Below, in pieces: positions 1-6,066 of a stretch of 7,159 bases of DNA; the stretch's first letter is position 1; every line of letters starts with the position of its first letter. The notes under the pieces are model-generated. The model had not been told where the DNA came from. It was given only the letters and a program-made list of their open reading frames with translations, and made no database searches. The position numbers and the translations under genes are program-made. The stretch is from Acidobacteriaceae bacterium (GTDB lineage: Bacteria > Acidobacteriota > Terriglobia > Terriglobales > Acidobacteriaceae): NCBI GenBank assembly GCA_003166055.1, contig PMWR01000623.1, forward strand, positions 1-7,159, written 5' to 3'.

Positions 1-2
1 GC

Positions 3-36
3 AGAGATGGGGGGGCACCCCCCATCTCTTTCTTTC
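3..36 (+). terminator. Probable Rho-independent terminator of a gene upstream of the window
   Basis: Positions 3-14 and 18-29 form a perfect 12-bp inverted repeat (AGAGATGGGGGG against CCCCCCATCTCT) with a three-base loop GCA. A T-rich tail (TTTCTTTC) runs into and beyond the right arm. A stable GC stem followed by T-rich sequence is the classical intrinsic terminator. The T tail lies on the plus strand, so it would end a plus-strand gene lying before position 1. The stem could also stop minus-strand transcripts from the small gene at 85-222, but no T tract is visible on that side before the window ends. Confidence 0.6.
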
Positions 37-84
37 ACACGAGGGACAGGCGCAGGTGTACATGCATCCGCCCCCGATCAACCC

Positions 85-222
85 CTACTGATTCGGGTGG
101 TGATGGTGATGGTAATGATGATGATGGTGATGGCGGTGGACAACCACCACAACCTGCGCCTGCGCCGCGTACGGTGCCGCGAAGCAGAAGACAAGAGCAA
201 GTGCGAGCACAATCCTTTTCAT
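85..222 (-). CDS. Small secreted histidine-rich peptide (45 aa), possible metal binder
   Basis: This 45-codon frame begins with ATG at 222 and ends with TAG at 85. An in-frame TGA lies two codons before the ATG, so the start is fixed. The product begins with a clear Sec signal peptide: MKR, then a hydrophobic core (IVLALALVFCFAAP, residues 4-17) and a likely signal peptidase I site after AQA at residue 22. The predicted mature peptide is about 23 residues: five valines, then 12 histidines among residues 29-42 (interrupted by one Arg and one Tyr), then PNQ. Such a tail would be expected to bind Ni, Zn, Cu or Co outside the cytoplasm, but that role is inferred. An AGGT lies directly against the ATG, so the ribosome binding site is poorly spaced. 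The gene is alone, 220 bp from the next minus-strand gene. A chance frame is possible, but a complete signal peptide in front of a His tract argues against it. Confidence 0.62.
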   Translation of the reverse strand: MKRIVLALALVFCFAAPYAAQAQVVVVVHRHHHHHHYHHHHHPNQ

Positions 223-366
223 ACCTCAGTGTCCCGCACTGCGGCTCCGTTTGCAGAGCTACTTTGACCTACGCGCGCAGCCTCGGTTTGGCCCGGCGGC
301 TGGCGGCCCGCTCTTCTGCTATGTTTCTGATTCCAACACCAAAAGCCGCCCACCCCAATCCGGAGA

Positions 367-386
367 GCCGCCGCACTGGCGGCGGC
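367..386 (-). terminator. GC-rich hairpin downstream of the DUF4870-type gene
   Basis: Positions 367-374 (GCCGCCGC) and 379-386 (GCGGCGGC) form a perfect 8-bp stem with an ACTG tetraloop, about 55 bp beyond the stop of the minus-strand membrane protein gene. No T tract follows on either strand, so an intrinsic terminator is only a weak reading. It may simply be a pausing hairpin or chance structure in GC-rich DNA. Confidence 0.25.
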
Positions 387-442
387 AAACACAAATCGTC
401 ACCTTGCGGGATTCATTCGCGGCATCGGTGCAGAGACAGATG

Positions 443-802
443 CTATTCGCCGGCCTGCTTTGCGGCAAGATTCCCAATGATCCAGATCTTGAACTTCTTG
501 CCCTTCAGCGCGGCAATCGCAGTCACGACCCAAAGGCCGAACCAGATGCCCCACATAACCCGGATAAAGCCCAGGACGAAGTAGGCTGCTCCGTGAGAAT
601 AAGGCAGCACCAGAATGCTCAGAATCACGCTGATCAGAAATGCAAAGACATCGAGGATAAGCGACTGCCAGGCGTGGAAGCGTATATACGAGCTCTTGTT
701 GTAGCGTGGGATGATCAGGAAGTACAGCGCTGGAATGAACGTTATGTACGACAGCGCGGCGATTGTGTTTTCAGAGATGCCCGACTTACTGGATTCAGTC
801 AC
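443..802 (-). CDS. DUF4870/Tic20-like small integral membrane protein
   Basis: The product has 119 residues and three hydrophobic segments, at about residues 12-32, 47-67 and 72-99. Between the first and second lies YNKSSYIRFHAWQSL (residues 34-48), which matches the conserved 'RFHA-QSL' signature of the DUF4870 (Tic20-like) family. The family's basic, hydrophobic C-terminal segment is also present (GKKFKIWIIGNLA, residues 101-113). Length and topology are normal for this family. Its biochemical role is unknown; it is predicted to sit in the cytoplasmic membrane. The start codon is GTG at 802, supported by AAGGAG at 808-813 with a 5-base spacer; no in-frame ATG lies near. It appears to be transcribed alone. 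A TTGACA hexamer lies on the minus strand at 955-960, but I see no good -10 box at the right distance, so the promoter is not assigned. Confidence 0.85.
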   Translation of the reverse strand: MTESSKSGISENTIAALSYITFIPALYFLIIPRYNKSSYIRFHAWQSLILDVFAFLISVILSILVLPYSHGAAYFVLGFIRVMWGIWFGLWVVTAIAALKGKKFKIWIIGNLAAKQAGE

Positions 803-1226
803 GATAGCTCCTTCAGAAGTTGGCTGGGACTGCCAAAAGGTTTACTGCACGATTGAACCAAGGGACACAATTCAGGGGAATCCCCAAGAATGAGGTGCAG
901 GGAAATGGGGTACGCTGGTAACCTGCTAATAACAAGACATTGAATGCTATCAATTGTCAAGTGGAATTTCCGCTGAAACCCATCCAACAACCCAGCACAG
1001 CAAGGGCGGTCTGGCGGCCACTCGCCTTGCCCTTCCGATTCCCTGCGCGAAACCCCGAAGGTTTCAACTCCATCCTGGCCCATTTGCATAAACAAGCCGT
1101 CCGTTGGCGCACAATAGTAGATACTGCACCCAGGCCCGCCTCCCCGCTGCGCCGCCTAAAATCCCACCTATCTAAGGAAAAATACGTTAGACTTCCAACC
1201 AGCCCCAGATAAACGGAGGAAACCTG
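803..1226. other. Gene-free divergent intergenic region (424 bp)
   Basis: This stretch separates the minus-strand DUF4870-type gene from the plus-strand 77-aa gene, so it must carry promoters for both. The ribosome binding sites at its two ends are clear (AAGGAG at 808-813 on the minus strand; GGAGG at 1215-1219 on the plus strand). A perfect TTGACA hexamer sits on the minus strand at 955-960 without a convincing -10 partner, and a tiny palindrome GGGGAATCCCC lies at 875-885. Open frames crossing the region on both strands lack ribosome binding sites and recognisable protein features. I see no RNA gene or mobile element. Confidence 0.5.
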
Positions 1227-1460
1227 ATGTTTGAGGTCGGTCAAAAGGTCATTGTCATCACGGATAAGGGCATCGCCTATGATGCCGAGATCCTCGCCAC
1301 AGCCCAGGGCGACGACGGCTCCCGTGCCTATAAGGTCACCATGAGCGGCCTCAAAATCGAGCAGGCCGGCCAGTGGCACAAGGCTTGTGAAATCTTTGCC
1401 CCCGATAAATCCGCATCGGAAGAAGAGCAGCTCGCTCTCGACATCTTCCTCAAGCAATAG
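1227..1460 (+). CDS. Conserved-looking 77-aa protein of unknown function
   Basis: I do not recognise this family with certainty. The ATG at 1227 is preceded by GGAGG at 1215-1219 with a 7-base spacer, a very strong translation signal. The N-terminal part reads as alternating short beta-strand-like segments (FEVGQKVIVIT, AYDAEILATA, RAYKVTMSG) joined by small turns. That pattern suggests a small beta-barrel of the SH3/Tudor type, but this is only a guess from the spacing of hydrophobic residues. A conserved-looking GQWHKACEIF follows at residues 48-57, and an acidic helix ends the protein (SEEEQLALDIFLKQ). There is no signal peptide or membrane segment, so it should be cytoplasmic. It lies 99 bp ahead of the dipeptidase gene on the same strand, but the gap and the dipeptidase's own promoter-like element make co-transcription uncertain. 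Confidence 0.8.
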   Translation: MFEVGQKVIVITDKGIAYDAEILATAQGDDGSRAYKVTMSGLKIEQAGQWHKACEIFAPDKSASEEEQLALDIFLKQ

Positions 1461-1539
1461 CCGTCTCAGAAATCCGAGCCGCCGCTTGCCCTCGAAGACC
1501 GCGCCCGAGAGTCCGAGCGCCGGATTCCCCGCTTTCCGG

Positions 1540-1545
1540 TATACA
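1540..1545 (+). promoter_or_regulatory. Possible -10 element of the dipeptidase gene
   Basis: TATACA lies 14 bases before the dipeptidase ATG, close to the -10 consensus TATAAT. If used, transcription would begin only some eight bases before the start codon, giving an almost leaderless mRNA. That would fit the absence of any Shine-Dalgarno sequence in front of this ATG. No recognisable -35 box is present at 16-18 bases, so the call is weak. Confidence 0.2.
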
Positions 1546-1559
1546 CTCATTCCAAGCCT

Positions 1560-2882
1560 ATGCGCACCCGTATCCCGCTCGCCTTCCTGCTCTTCGCCTT
1601 CTCAGCCCTGTGCCTCGCCCAAACCAAAGCCGCTTCCCAAAAACAAATGACCACCAAGACGCAAACTCCTGAAGAGGGTAACCGCTCCGCCATCATCGTT
1701 GACACCCACGCTGACACCCCGCAGCGCTTCGTCGATGAGCACTTCGACCTCAGCGATCCGCTCAACGGCGGCAACCTCAATCTCGACTCCATCCACAAAG
1801 GCAACCTCGGCGCCGAGTTCTTCTCCATCTGGGTCGAACCCACACTCTACAAGGACCACCCCGCCCGCCGCACCCTGGAGCTGATTGACTCCGTCAAGCA
1901 GCAGGTCGCCAAGCACCCAGACCAGATTGAGTTCGTTACCTCTCCCGAGGGCATTGAGAAGGCCCATCGCGACCACAAGTTCGCCGCCCTCATGGGCATC
2001 GAGGGTGGCCATTCCATCGAGAACTCCCTCGCCCTGCTCCGCCAGTACTACGCTCTCGGCGTCCGCTACATGACCCTCACCTGGTCCAACTCGCTCGATT
2101 GGGCCGATAGTTCCGGCGACATCACCGATCCCAAAATCCCCCACACCAAAGAAGGCCTCACCGAGTTCGGCAAAGACGTCGTTTACGAGATGAACCGCCT
2201 GGGCATGATGGTCGATATCTCCCACGTCGCCGATCGCACCTTCTACCGCACCCTGGTCATCACCCGCGCTCCCGTCATCGCCTCCCACTCCTCGGCCCGC
2301 GCACTCTGCGACGCTCCCCGCAACATGACTGACGACATGCTCCGCGCCGTTGCCAACTCCGGCGGCCCCAATTCCAAAGGCGGCGTTGTCGATGTCAACT
2401 TCTACTCCGGCTTTATCTCCCAGGCTTATCGCAACGCCTCAATTGCCCAGCAGCCTGAAGTCGACAAGGCCGTCGCCGATCTCAAGGCCAGGTCCAAGGC
2501 GGAAGGCAAGGAAGTCACCTACTCCGAAATCGAGAAGCTCCAGCGCCAGTACGCCGACCGCATCCCGCGTCCTCCGCTGTCCATGCTGATTGACCACATC
2601 GACCACATCGCCAAAGTCGCCGGCGTTGAACACGTAGGCCTCGGTTCCGACTTCGACGGCGTCAGCGGCCAGCTCCCCGAGGGCCTCGACTCGCCTGCGG
2701 ATCTGCCCAAAATCACCGCCGCCCTCATGGCCCGCGGCTACTCATCTGAAGACTGCCGCAAAATCCTCGGCGGCAACCTGCTCCGCGTCTTCCATGAAGT
2801 CGAAGCGGTTTCAAAGGAGCTTCAAGCCGAAAACCGACCGCGCATCACCGAGAAGCAGCCGTTCAACAAGCCACAAAAGTAG
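1560..2882 (+). CDS. Secreted membrane dipeptidase, peptidase family M19 (renal dipeptidase-like)
   Basis: This 440-residue protein should hydrolyse dipeptides with a binuclear zinc centre in an amidohydrolase-type TIM barrel. The residues expected of family M19 are visible: the HxD pair in VDTHADT (H50, D52), the bridging glutamate in GIEGGHS (E148, with H151 close by), the two histidines in VDISH (H222) and ASHSSAR (H243, with R247), and the aspartates of GLGSDFDG (D364, D366). The N-terminus is a signal peptide (MRTRIPLAFLLFAFSALCLA, likely cleaved near residue 20), so the enzyme should act in the periplasm or outside the cell. The length is normal for bacterial M19 enzymes with a leader; residues 301-335 form a charged, probably helical insert. 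The ATG at 1560 has no ribosome binding site, but it is the only start that keeps the signal peptide. The S10 peptidase gene starts 77 bp after its stop, so the two are likely co-expressed and functionally linked in peptide scavenging. The substrate range is not shown. Confidence 0.93.
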   Translation: MRTRIPLAFLLFAFSALCLAQTKAASQKQMTTKTQTPEEGNRSAIIVDTHADTPQRFVDEHFDLSDPLNGGNLNLDSIHKGNLGAEFFSIWVEPTLYKDHPARRTLELIDSVKQQVAKHPDQIEFVTSPEGIEKAHRDHKFAALMGIEGGHSIENSLALLRQYYALGVRYMTLTWSNSLDWADSSGDITDPKIPHTKEGLTEFGKDVVYEMNRLGMMVDISHVADRTFYRTLVITRAPVIASHSSARALCDAPRNMTDDMLRAVANSGGPNSKGGVVDVNFYSGFISQAYRNASIAQQPEVDKAVADLKARSKAEGKEVTYSEIEKLQRQYADRIPRPPLSMLIDHIDHIAKVAGVEHVGLGSDFDGVSGQLPEGLDSPADLPKITAALMARGYSSEDCRKILGGNLLRVFHEVEAVSKELQAENRPRITEKQPFNKPQK

Positions 2883-2946
2883 AACTACCACGTCGAATCA
2901 TTCGTATCTCAATTCGTAGCGCTGTGCTTCACAAACTTCCTTCCTC

Positions 2947-2950
2947 GGAG
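2947..2950 (+). promoter_or_regulatory. Ribosome binding site that fixes the S10 peptidase start
   Basis: GGAG lies 9 bases before the ATG at 2960. The alternative GTG at 2924 has no such sequence before it and would put 12 extra residues in front of a complete signal peptide. The ATG at 2960 is therefore preferred. Confidence 0.5.
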
Positions 2951-2959
2951 ACTTTGGAA

Positions 2960-4627
2960 ATGCGATCAAGTACCCGCCTGTTCGCCGCCCTCCTTGCGGC
3001 CACTTGCCTCCTCCTGCCTGCCCTGGCTCGCGCCAATGACGACACCACCACCAAAACCAAGACCACGGTCGAGACAACCACCGACAAAACCGCCGACAAG
3101 GCCGCCGAGAAGGCTCCGCCCACCGAAGTCACCACCGAGGGCTCCGTCGCCGCTGGCGGCCAACGCATCAACTACACCGCTGTCGCCGGCACCATCACCG
3201 TGGGCGGCAACGACGTGGACGACTCCCAGCTCGGTCTTGACGGCAAGCCCATCCCAGGCAGCCAGCTCGCCCTCGACGAGCCTAAAGAGCCGAAGGATGC
3301 AAATCCCGTTGCCCGTATGTTTTACGTGGCTTATTTCAAGAAGGACGCGAAGGCCGAAGAACGCCCCATCACCTTTTTCTACAACGGCGGCCCCGGCAGC
3401 TCCACCGTCTGGCTCCACATGGGTTCGCTCGGCCCCAAGCATGTAGTCACCGACACTGACCAGCATCTTCCCGCCGCTCCCTACAAGATGGTCGACAACG
3501 CCTACACCCTGCTCGATGTCAGCGACGTCGTCTTCATTGACATGCCCGGCACCGGCTTTGGACGCCTCATTGGCAAAGACCCCGGCAAAGCCTTCTGGGG
3601 CATCGACGAAGACGCCAACGCCTTTGCCCGCTTCATCGCGCGCTTCATCACCAAACACAGCCGCTGGAACTCGCCCAAGTACATCTTCGGTGAAAGCTAC
3701 GGCACCACCCGCTCCGCTGTGCTCGCCGACATCCTCGAAAACGGCAAGAGCATCGACCTGAACGGCGTCATTCTCCTCTCGCAAATCTTCAACTTCACCA
3801 CCGACATTGATTTCCCCGCCGGCAATCCGGGCGTCGACCTGCCTTATGTGCTGGCCTTGCCCACCTACGCCGCCACGGGCTGGTATCACAAGAAGCTCCC
3901 CCAGCAGCCGCCGGCCCTTGAGCCCTTCTTGAAAGAAGTGGAAGACTTCGCCATGGGCCCCTACACCCATGCCCTCGCCCAGGGCACCGACATCACCGCC
4001 GAAGAAAAGCAGTCGGTCGCCGAAAAGCTGCATGAGTACACCGGCCTGCCCGTCGACTACCTGCTCCGCGCCAATCTCCGCGTCAACGGCGGCGAATTCG
4101 AAAAGACCCTTCAGCAGGATCAGGACCTGACCACCGGCCGTCTCGACACCCGCTTCTCCGGTCCCAACCTCAACCCGCTGAGCGAGGGCGCCGAATACGA
4201 TCCGCAAAGCTCGGCCATCTCATCGGCCTACGTTTCGCTCTTCAACGACTACGTCCGCAAGGACCTCAAGTACGGCGAAGGCCAGACCTATCTGCCCCAG
4301 GCACTCTTCGGCCCCGGATTCCCATGGGACTTCAAGCACAACGGCAACCCCATCGCCGCCAACGTTGCACCCGACCTGGCCGAGGCGCTCAAGACCAATC
4401 CCCGCCTCAAAATCATGGTCAACGGAGGATATTACGACCTGGCCACACCCTTCTTCGCCGCGCAGTATGAAGAAAAGCACCTGCCCATTCCCCAGTCCCT
4501 CGCCAAGAACATCGAGTACGACTGGTACGAATCCGGGCACATGGTCTACGTTCGCGACGAAAGCCTCAAGCAGCTCCACGACCGCGTAGCCGCCTTCATC
4601 AAGAGCAGCTCCAACCTCACCAAGTAG
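2960..4627 (+). CDS. Secreted serine carboxypeptidase-like enzyme, peptidase family S10
   Basis: The 555-residue product is an alpha/beta-hydrolase of the S10 (carboxypeptidase Y-like) family, predicted to release C-terminal amino acids from peptides. Visible landmarks are the oxyanion-hole segment YNGGPGSST (residues 141-149), the nucleophile serine in FGESYGTT (S246), the likely acid in NGGYYDLATP (D493) and the histidine in ESGHMVY (H527). Their order and spacing fit the family. IDMPGTGFG (193-201) matches the family's conserved 'D-P-GTG(Y/F)' block. A signal peptide occupies residues 1-26 (basic MRSSTR, hydrophobic core, ALARAN cleavage region). A low-complexity Thr/Lys/Ala/Glu linker (about 27-60) follows and is probably disordered. 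Translation from a GTG at 2924 would add 12 residues, but the ATG at 2960 has the better ribosome binding site. The gene lies 77 bp behind the dipeptidase gene on the same strand. Together they suggest stepwise breakdown of peptides in the periplasm or medium. Confidence 0.92.
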   Translation: MRSSTRLFAALLAATCLLLPALARANDDTTTKTKTTVETTTDKTADKAAEKAPPTEVTTEGSVAAGGQRINYTAVAGTITVGGNDVDDSQLGLDGKPIPGSQLALDEPKEPKDANPVARMFYVAYFKKDAKAEERPITFFYNGGPGSSTVWLHMGSLGPKHVVTDTDQHLPAAPYKMVDNAYTLLDVSDVVFIDMPGTGFGRLIGKDPGKAFWGIDEDANAFARFIARFITKHSRWNSPKYIFGESYGTTRSAVLADILENGKSIDLNGVILLSQIFNFTTDIDFPAGNPGVDLPYVLALPTYAATGWYHKKLPQQPPALEPFLKEVEDFAMGPYTHALAQGTDITAEEKQSVAEKLHEYTGLPVDYLLRANLRVNGGEFEKTLQQDQDLTTGRLDTRFSGPNLNPLSEGAEYDPQSSAISSAYVSLFNDYVRKDLKYGEGQTYLPQALFGPGFPWDFKHNGNPIAANVAPDLAEALKTNPRLKIMVNGGYYDLATPFFAAQYEEKHLPIPQSLAKNIEYDWYESGHMVYVRDESLKQLHDRVAAFIKSSSNLTK

Positions 4628-4663
4628 AGCTTCTCTATAAATCGCCCACACATAACCGGGTGC

Positions 4664-4689
4664 CTCAGGTCCCGTGTTTGGGAACTGAG
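4664..4689 (+). terminator. Imperfect hairpin after the S10 peptidase gene
   Basis: CTCAG-G-TCCC (4664-4673) pairs with GGGA-A-CTGAG (4680-4689) with one opposed mismatch and a GTGTTT loop, followed by ATTTC. It begins 37 bp after the peptidase stop codon and could end that transcript, although the T tail is short. A smaller 5-bp hairpin (TAGAG/CTCTA) overlaps the stop codon itself at 4625-4637. The structure may equally be one unit of an intergenic repeat family. Confidence 0.4.
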
Positions 4690-4730
4690 ATTTCAAGCAG
4701 GCAGGTGGCCCACTTATTCCGGTATCAGGA

Positions 4731-4782
4731 ACTGTGCCCCGTTCATCGCGACCTCATAAGGCCGCGATGAACGGGGCACAGT
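4731..4782. repeat. Long near-perfect inverted repeat between convergent genes
   Basis: Positions 4731-4750 and 4763-4782 are exact reverse complements (20 bp). After one A-C mismatch the stem continues for three more pairs (CCT/AGG) to a four-base CATA loop. The element lies in the approximately 200 bp between the convergent S10 peptidase and HAD hydrolase genes. No T tract follows on either strand, so it may act as a Rho-dependent or bidirectional transcription barrier, an mRNA 3'-end stabiliser, or a REP-like dispersed palindrome. Its GGGGCAC core recurs at 4802-4808 and in the hairpin at the window start, which favours a repeat-family origin. Confidence 0.7.
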
Positions 4783-4831
4783 CGTCAATATCGTGATGAT
4801 TGGGGCACCCTCGCAAAATTGGGTAATGTTG

Positions 4832-5578
4832 TTATTCGCCACCAACGGAGGTGTCGGAGCCTTCGGCGGCGCTGGGAAGGAAGTAGCCCCAGCCTCGCTT
4901 GGCCGCGGCTTCGAGCAGGGCGGGCGAGGGATTGACGGGGAAGGGCTTGACGGCGATGTCGAGCATGGCCAGGTCGTGAATGGAGTTGCCAAAGACCGCA
5001 TCGGGCGCCGGTATTCCCACGCGCCGAAGAGTTGCGGCTTTTCCCTCGTCGGTGGGCACGTCGAGGATTTCGGTGGTAATGACGCCGTTGGCGACGCGAA
5101 CCTCGGCGGCCAGCACGCGGTCTTCAGGGATATTGAATGCGCGGACGCCTTCGGAAATTACCCATTTGTTGGTGGAGCTGACGGCCCAGATCTCGACACC
5201 GGCTGCAAGCAGATTGGCGACCAGCGAGGCCAACTCAGGGAAGATGCGGGCGCGGACGAACTCGTCGAAGTACTGGGCGGCTGCCGTGCGCAGTTCCTGG
5301 TCGCGGAGGCCGGCGTAAATCTGTACCATTTCACCGCAAATCTCACGTTCGGTCACCTGGCCATGCCGATAGGCGCGATGGCGCGTGTCGATCCAGTCGC
5401 TGGTGGAGCGCGAAACCAGGCCCTGCTCAAGAGACCAGAGCATGAAGCCCAAGCCAGCGTCGCCGCTCCAGAGCGTTCCATCGCAATCGAAGACGGCCAC
5501 CCTGGGATTGCTGTCGAAAACCAGCCGCTCGAACTTCGGGGCCGTCCATTTGGGGACATCTATGTGTGTCGGTGTCAA
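4832..5578 (-). CDS. HAD-superfamily hydrolase, subfamily IB (phosphoserine phosphatase-like)
   Basis: The 248-residue product is a predicted cytoplasmic phosphomonoesterase using an aspartyl-phosphate intermediate. Motif I is VFDCDGTLW (nucleophile D31, general acid/base D33), motif II is WAVSST (S134 or S135), the motif III lysine is probably K180 in TDEGK, and motif IV is FGNSIHDLAML (D202; the usual GD is GN here, a tolerated variant). The helical cap between motifs I and II (about residues 40-115) is of the C1 type seen in phosphoserine phosphatase-like IB enzymes. The substrate cannot be told; serine phosphate, other small phosphates or phospholipid head groups are all possible. The start is TTG at 5578, because an in-frame TAG lies at 5612-5614 with no ATG or GTG between, and GAGG at 5584-5587 sits 5 bases ahead of the TTG. 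It stands alone, convergent with the peptidase gene. Confidence 0.87.
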   Translation of the reverse strand: MTPTHIDVPKWTAPKFERLVFDSNPRVAVFDCDGTLWSGDAGLGFMLWSLEQGLVSRSTSDWIDTRHRAYRHGQVTEREICGEMVQIYAGLRDQELRTAAAQYFDEFVRARIFPELASLVANLLAAGVEIWAVSSTNKWVISEGVRAFNIPEDRVLAAEVRVANGVITTEILDVPTDEGKAATLRRVGIPAPDAVFGNSIHDLAMLDIAVKPFPVNPSPALLEAAAKRGWGYFLPSAAEGSDTSVGGE

Positions 5579-5583
5579 TCGTG

Positions 5584-5587
5584 CCTC
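5584..5587 (-). promoter_or_regulatory. Ribosome binding site supporting a TTG start of the HAD gene
   Basis: On the minus strand GAGG precedes the TTG codon at 5578 by 5 bases. It is the only well-placed ribosome binding sequence between the upstream in-frame stop (5612-5614) and motif I of the enzyme. A stronger AGGAGGG lies further upstream, but it is about 30 bases from the TTG. Confidence 0.45.
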
Positions 5588-5901
5588 TATTCGGGGCGAA
5601 AACCCGCCCTCCTATCATTCTCCTTCAAGATGGGGTGATTTTGCACATGAAGGTTTGATGAGAGAACCATGAACCAACACAAACAATGGGTTTTAGAACG
5701 AAACCACCGCCGTCCTGGATGGTTCTACATCGGATTCAGATCGATTGAGCCGTCTCCCAGAATTACAATTGCACCACCATTGATGTGCGCTTCAGAAAGT
5801 CTTAGAAAGAACTTACGCCAGAGGACTGTTGACGACTCCCATGGGCAGGGCGGAGCAAAACCAGGCGACTGGGGCAAGAGTATTGGTCCCTGACGTCAAG
5901 G

Positions 5902-5913
5902 TATGATATATCA
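5902..5913 (+). promoter_or_regulatory. Candidate GntR/FCD operator, copy downstream of the regulator gene
   Basis: TATGATATATCA contains the perfect 10-bp palindrome TGATATATCA. The same 12 bases occur once more in the window, on the opposite strand at 6935-6946 in front of the regulator gene. Short AT-centred palindromes of this kind are typical binding sites of GntR regulators. Which promoter this copy would serve is unclear: no convincing gene starts next to it. Confidence 0.4.
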
Positions 5914-6066
5914 AATCGGGAAGCTGACCACTAGCCAAATGGGTTCATTGAAAATCCACCAGATGCTCCAATCGGTTGCGGTAGGCGCGGAAAGAAAATG
6001 AGGAACCATCGGACGGGCATTCGCAGAAATTCCGATCATTGTGAAACTGGCAAACACTGGCCGCCC

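Larger units (their letters stand above)
5579..6066. other. Gene-poor intergenic stretch (488 bp)
   Basis: This lies between the start of the HAD gene and the stop of the GntR/FCD regulator gene, so the HAD promoter should be in it; I could not assign its boxes. A plus-strand frame at 5669-5893 (74 codons) has no family features and a weak ribosome binding site. A 26-codon plus-strand frame at 5998-6078 (ATG after GGAAAG) overlaps the end of the regulator gene and is not supported either. The region holds the palindrome TGACGTCA at 5891-5898 and, shortly after it, one copy of the shared 12-bp site described separately. It looks less GC-rich than the peptidase genes. Confidence 0.45.

Noticed and set aside
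100..138. Short tandem repeat of TGATGG/ATG units read as a microsatellite
   Set aside because: It is the reverse complement of the His codons (CAT/CAC) of the small secreted peptide, so the coding explanation suffices.
955..960. Perfect TTGACA on the minus strand as the -35 box of the DUF4870-type gene
   Set aside because: No acceptable -10 hexamer lies 16-18 bases further on, and it would leave a leader of more than 120 bases.
940..1212. 90-codon plus-strand frame before the 77-aa gene
   Set aside because: No ribosome binding site and no domain-like pattern; it lies in what must be the promoter and leader region of the downstream gene.
2966..4207. Very long minus-strand open frame (413 codons) opposite the S10 peptidase gene
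   Set aside because: The protein is Gly/Val/Ala-rich low complexity, as expected for the antisense of GC-rich codons ending in C or G; the plus strand encodes an intact S10 enzyme there.
5735..5890. Minus-strand open frame ending HINGGAIVILGDGSIDLNPM then TAG at about 5731, which could be the remnant of a degraded gene
   Set aside because: Only about 50 codons, no start codon with a ribosome binding site, and the short glycine-rich end does not match a family I can name. Too little to call a pseudogene.
5669..5893. 74-codon plus-strand open frame in the gap before the GntR/FCD gene
   Set aside because: Weak ribosome binding site, no recognisable domain, irregular composition rich in Arg and Pro; most likely a chance frame.
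5891..5898. TGACGTCA palindrome as a regulator binding site
   Set aside because: An 8-bp palindrome occurs often by chance, is present once, and no matching regulator is in the window.
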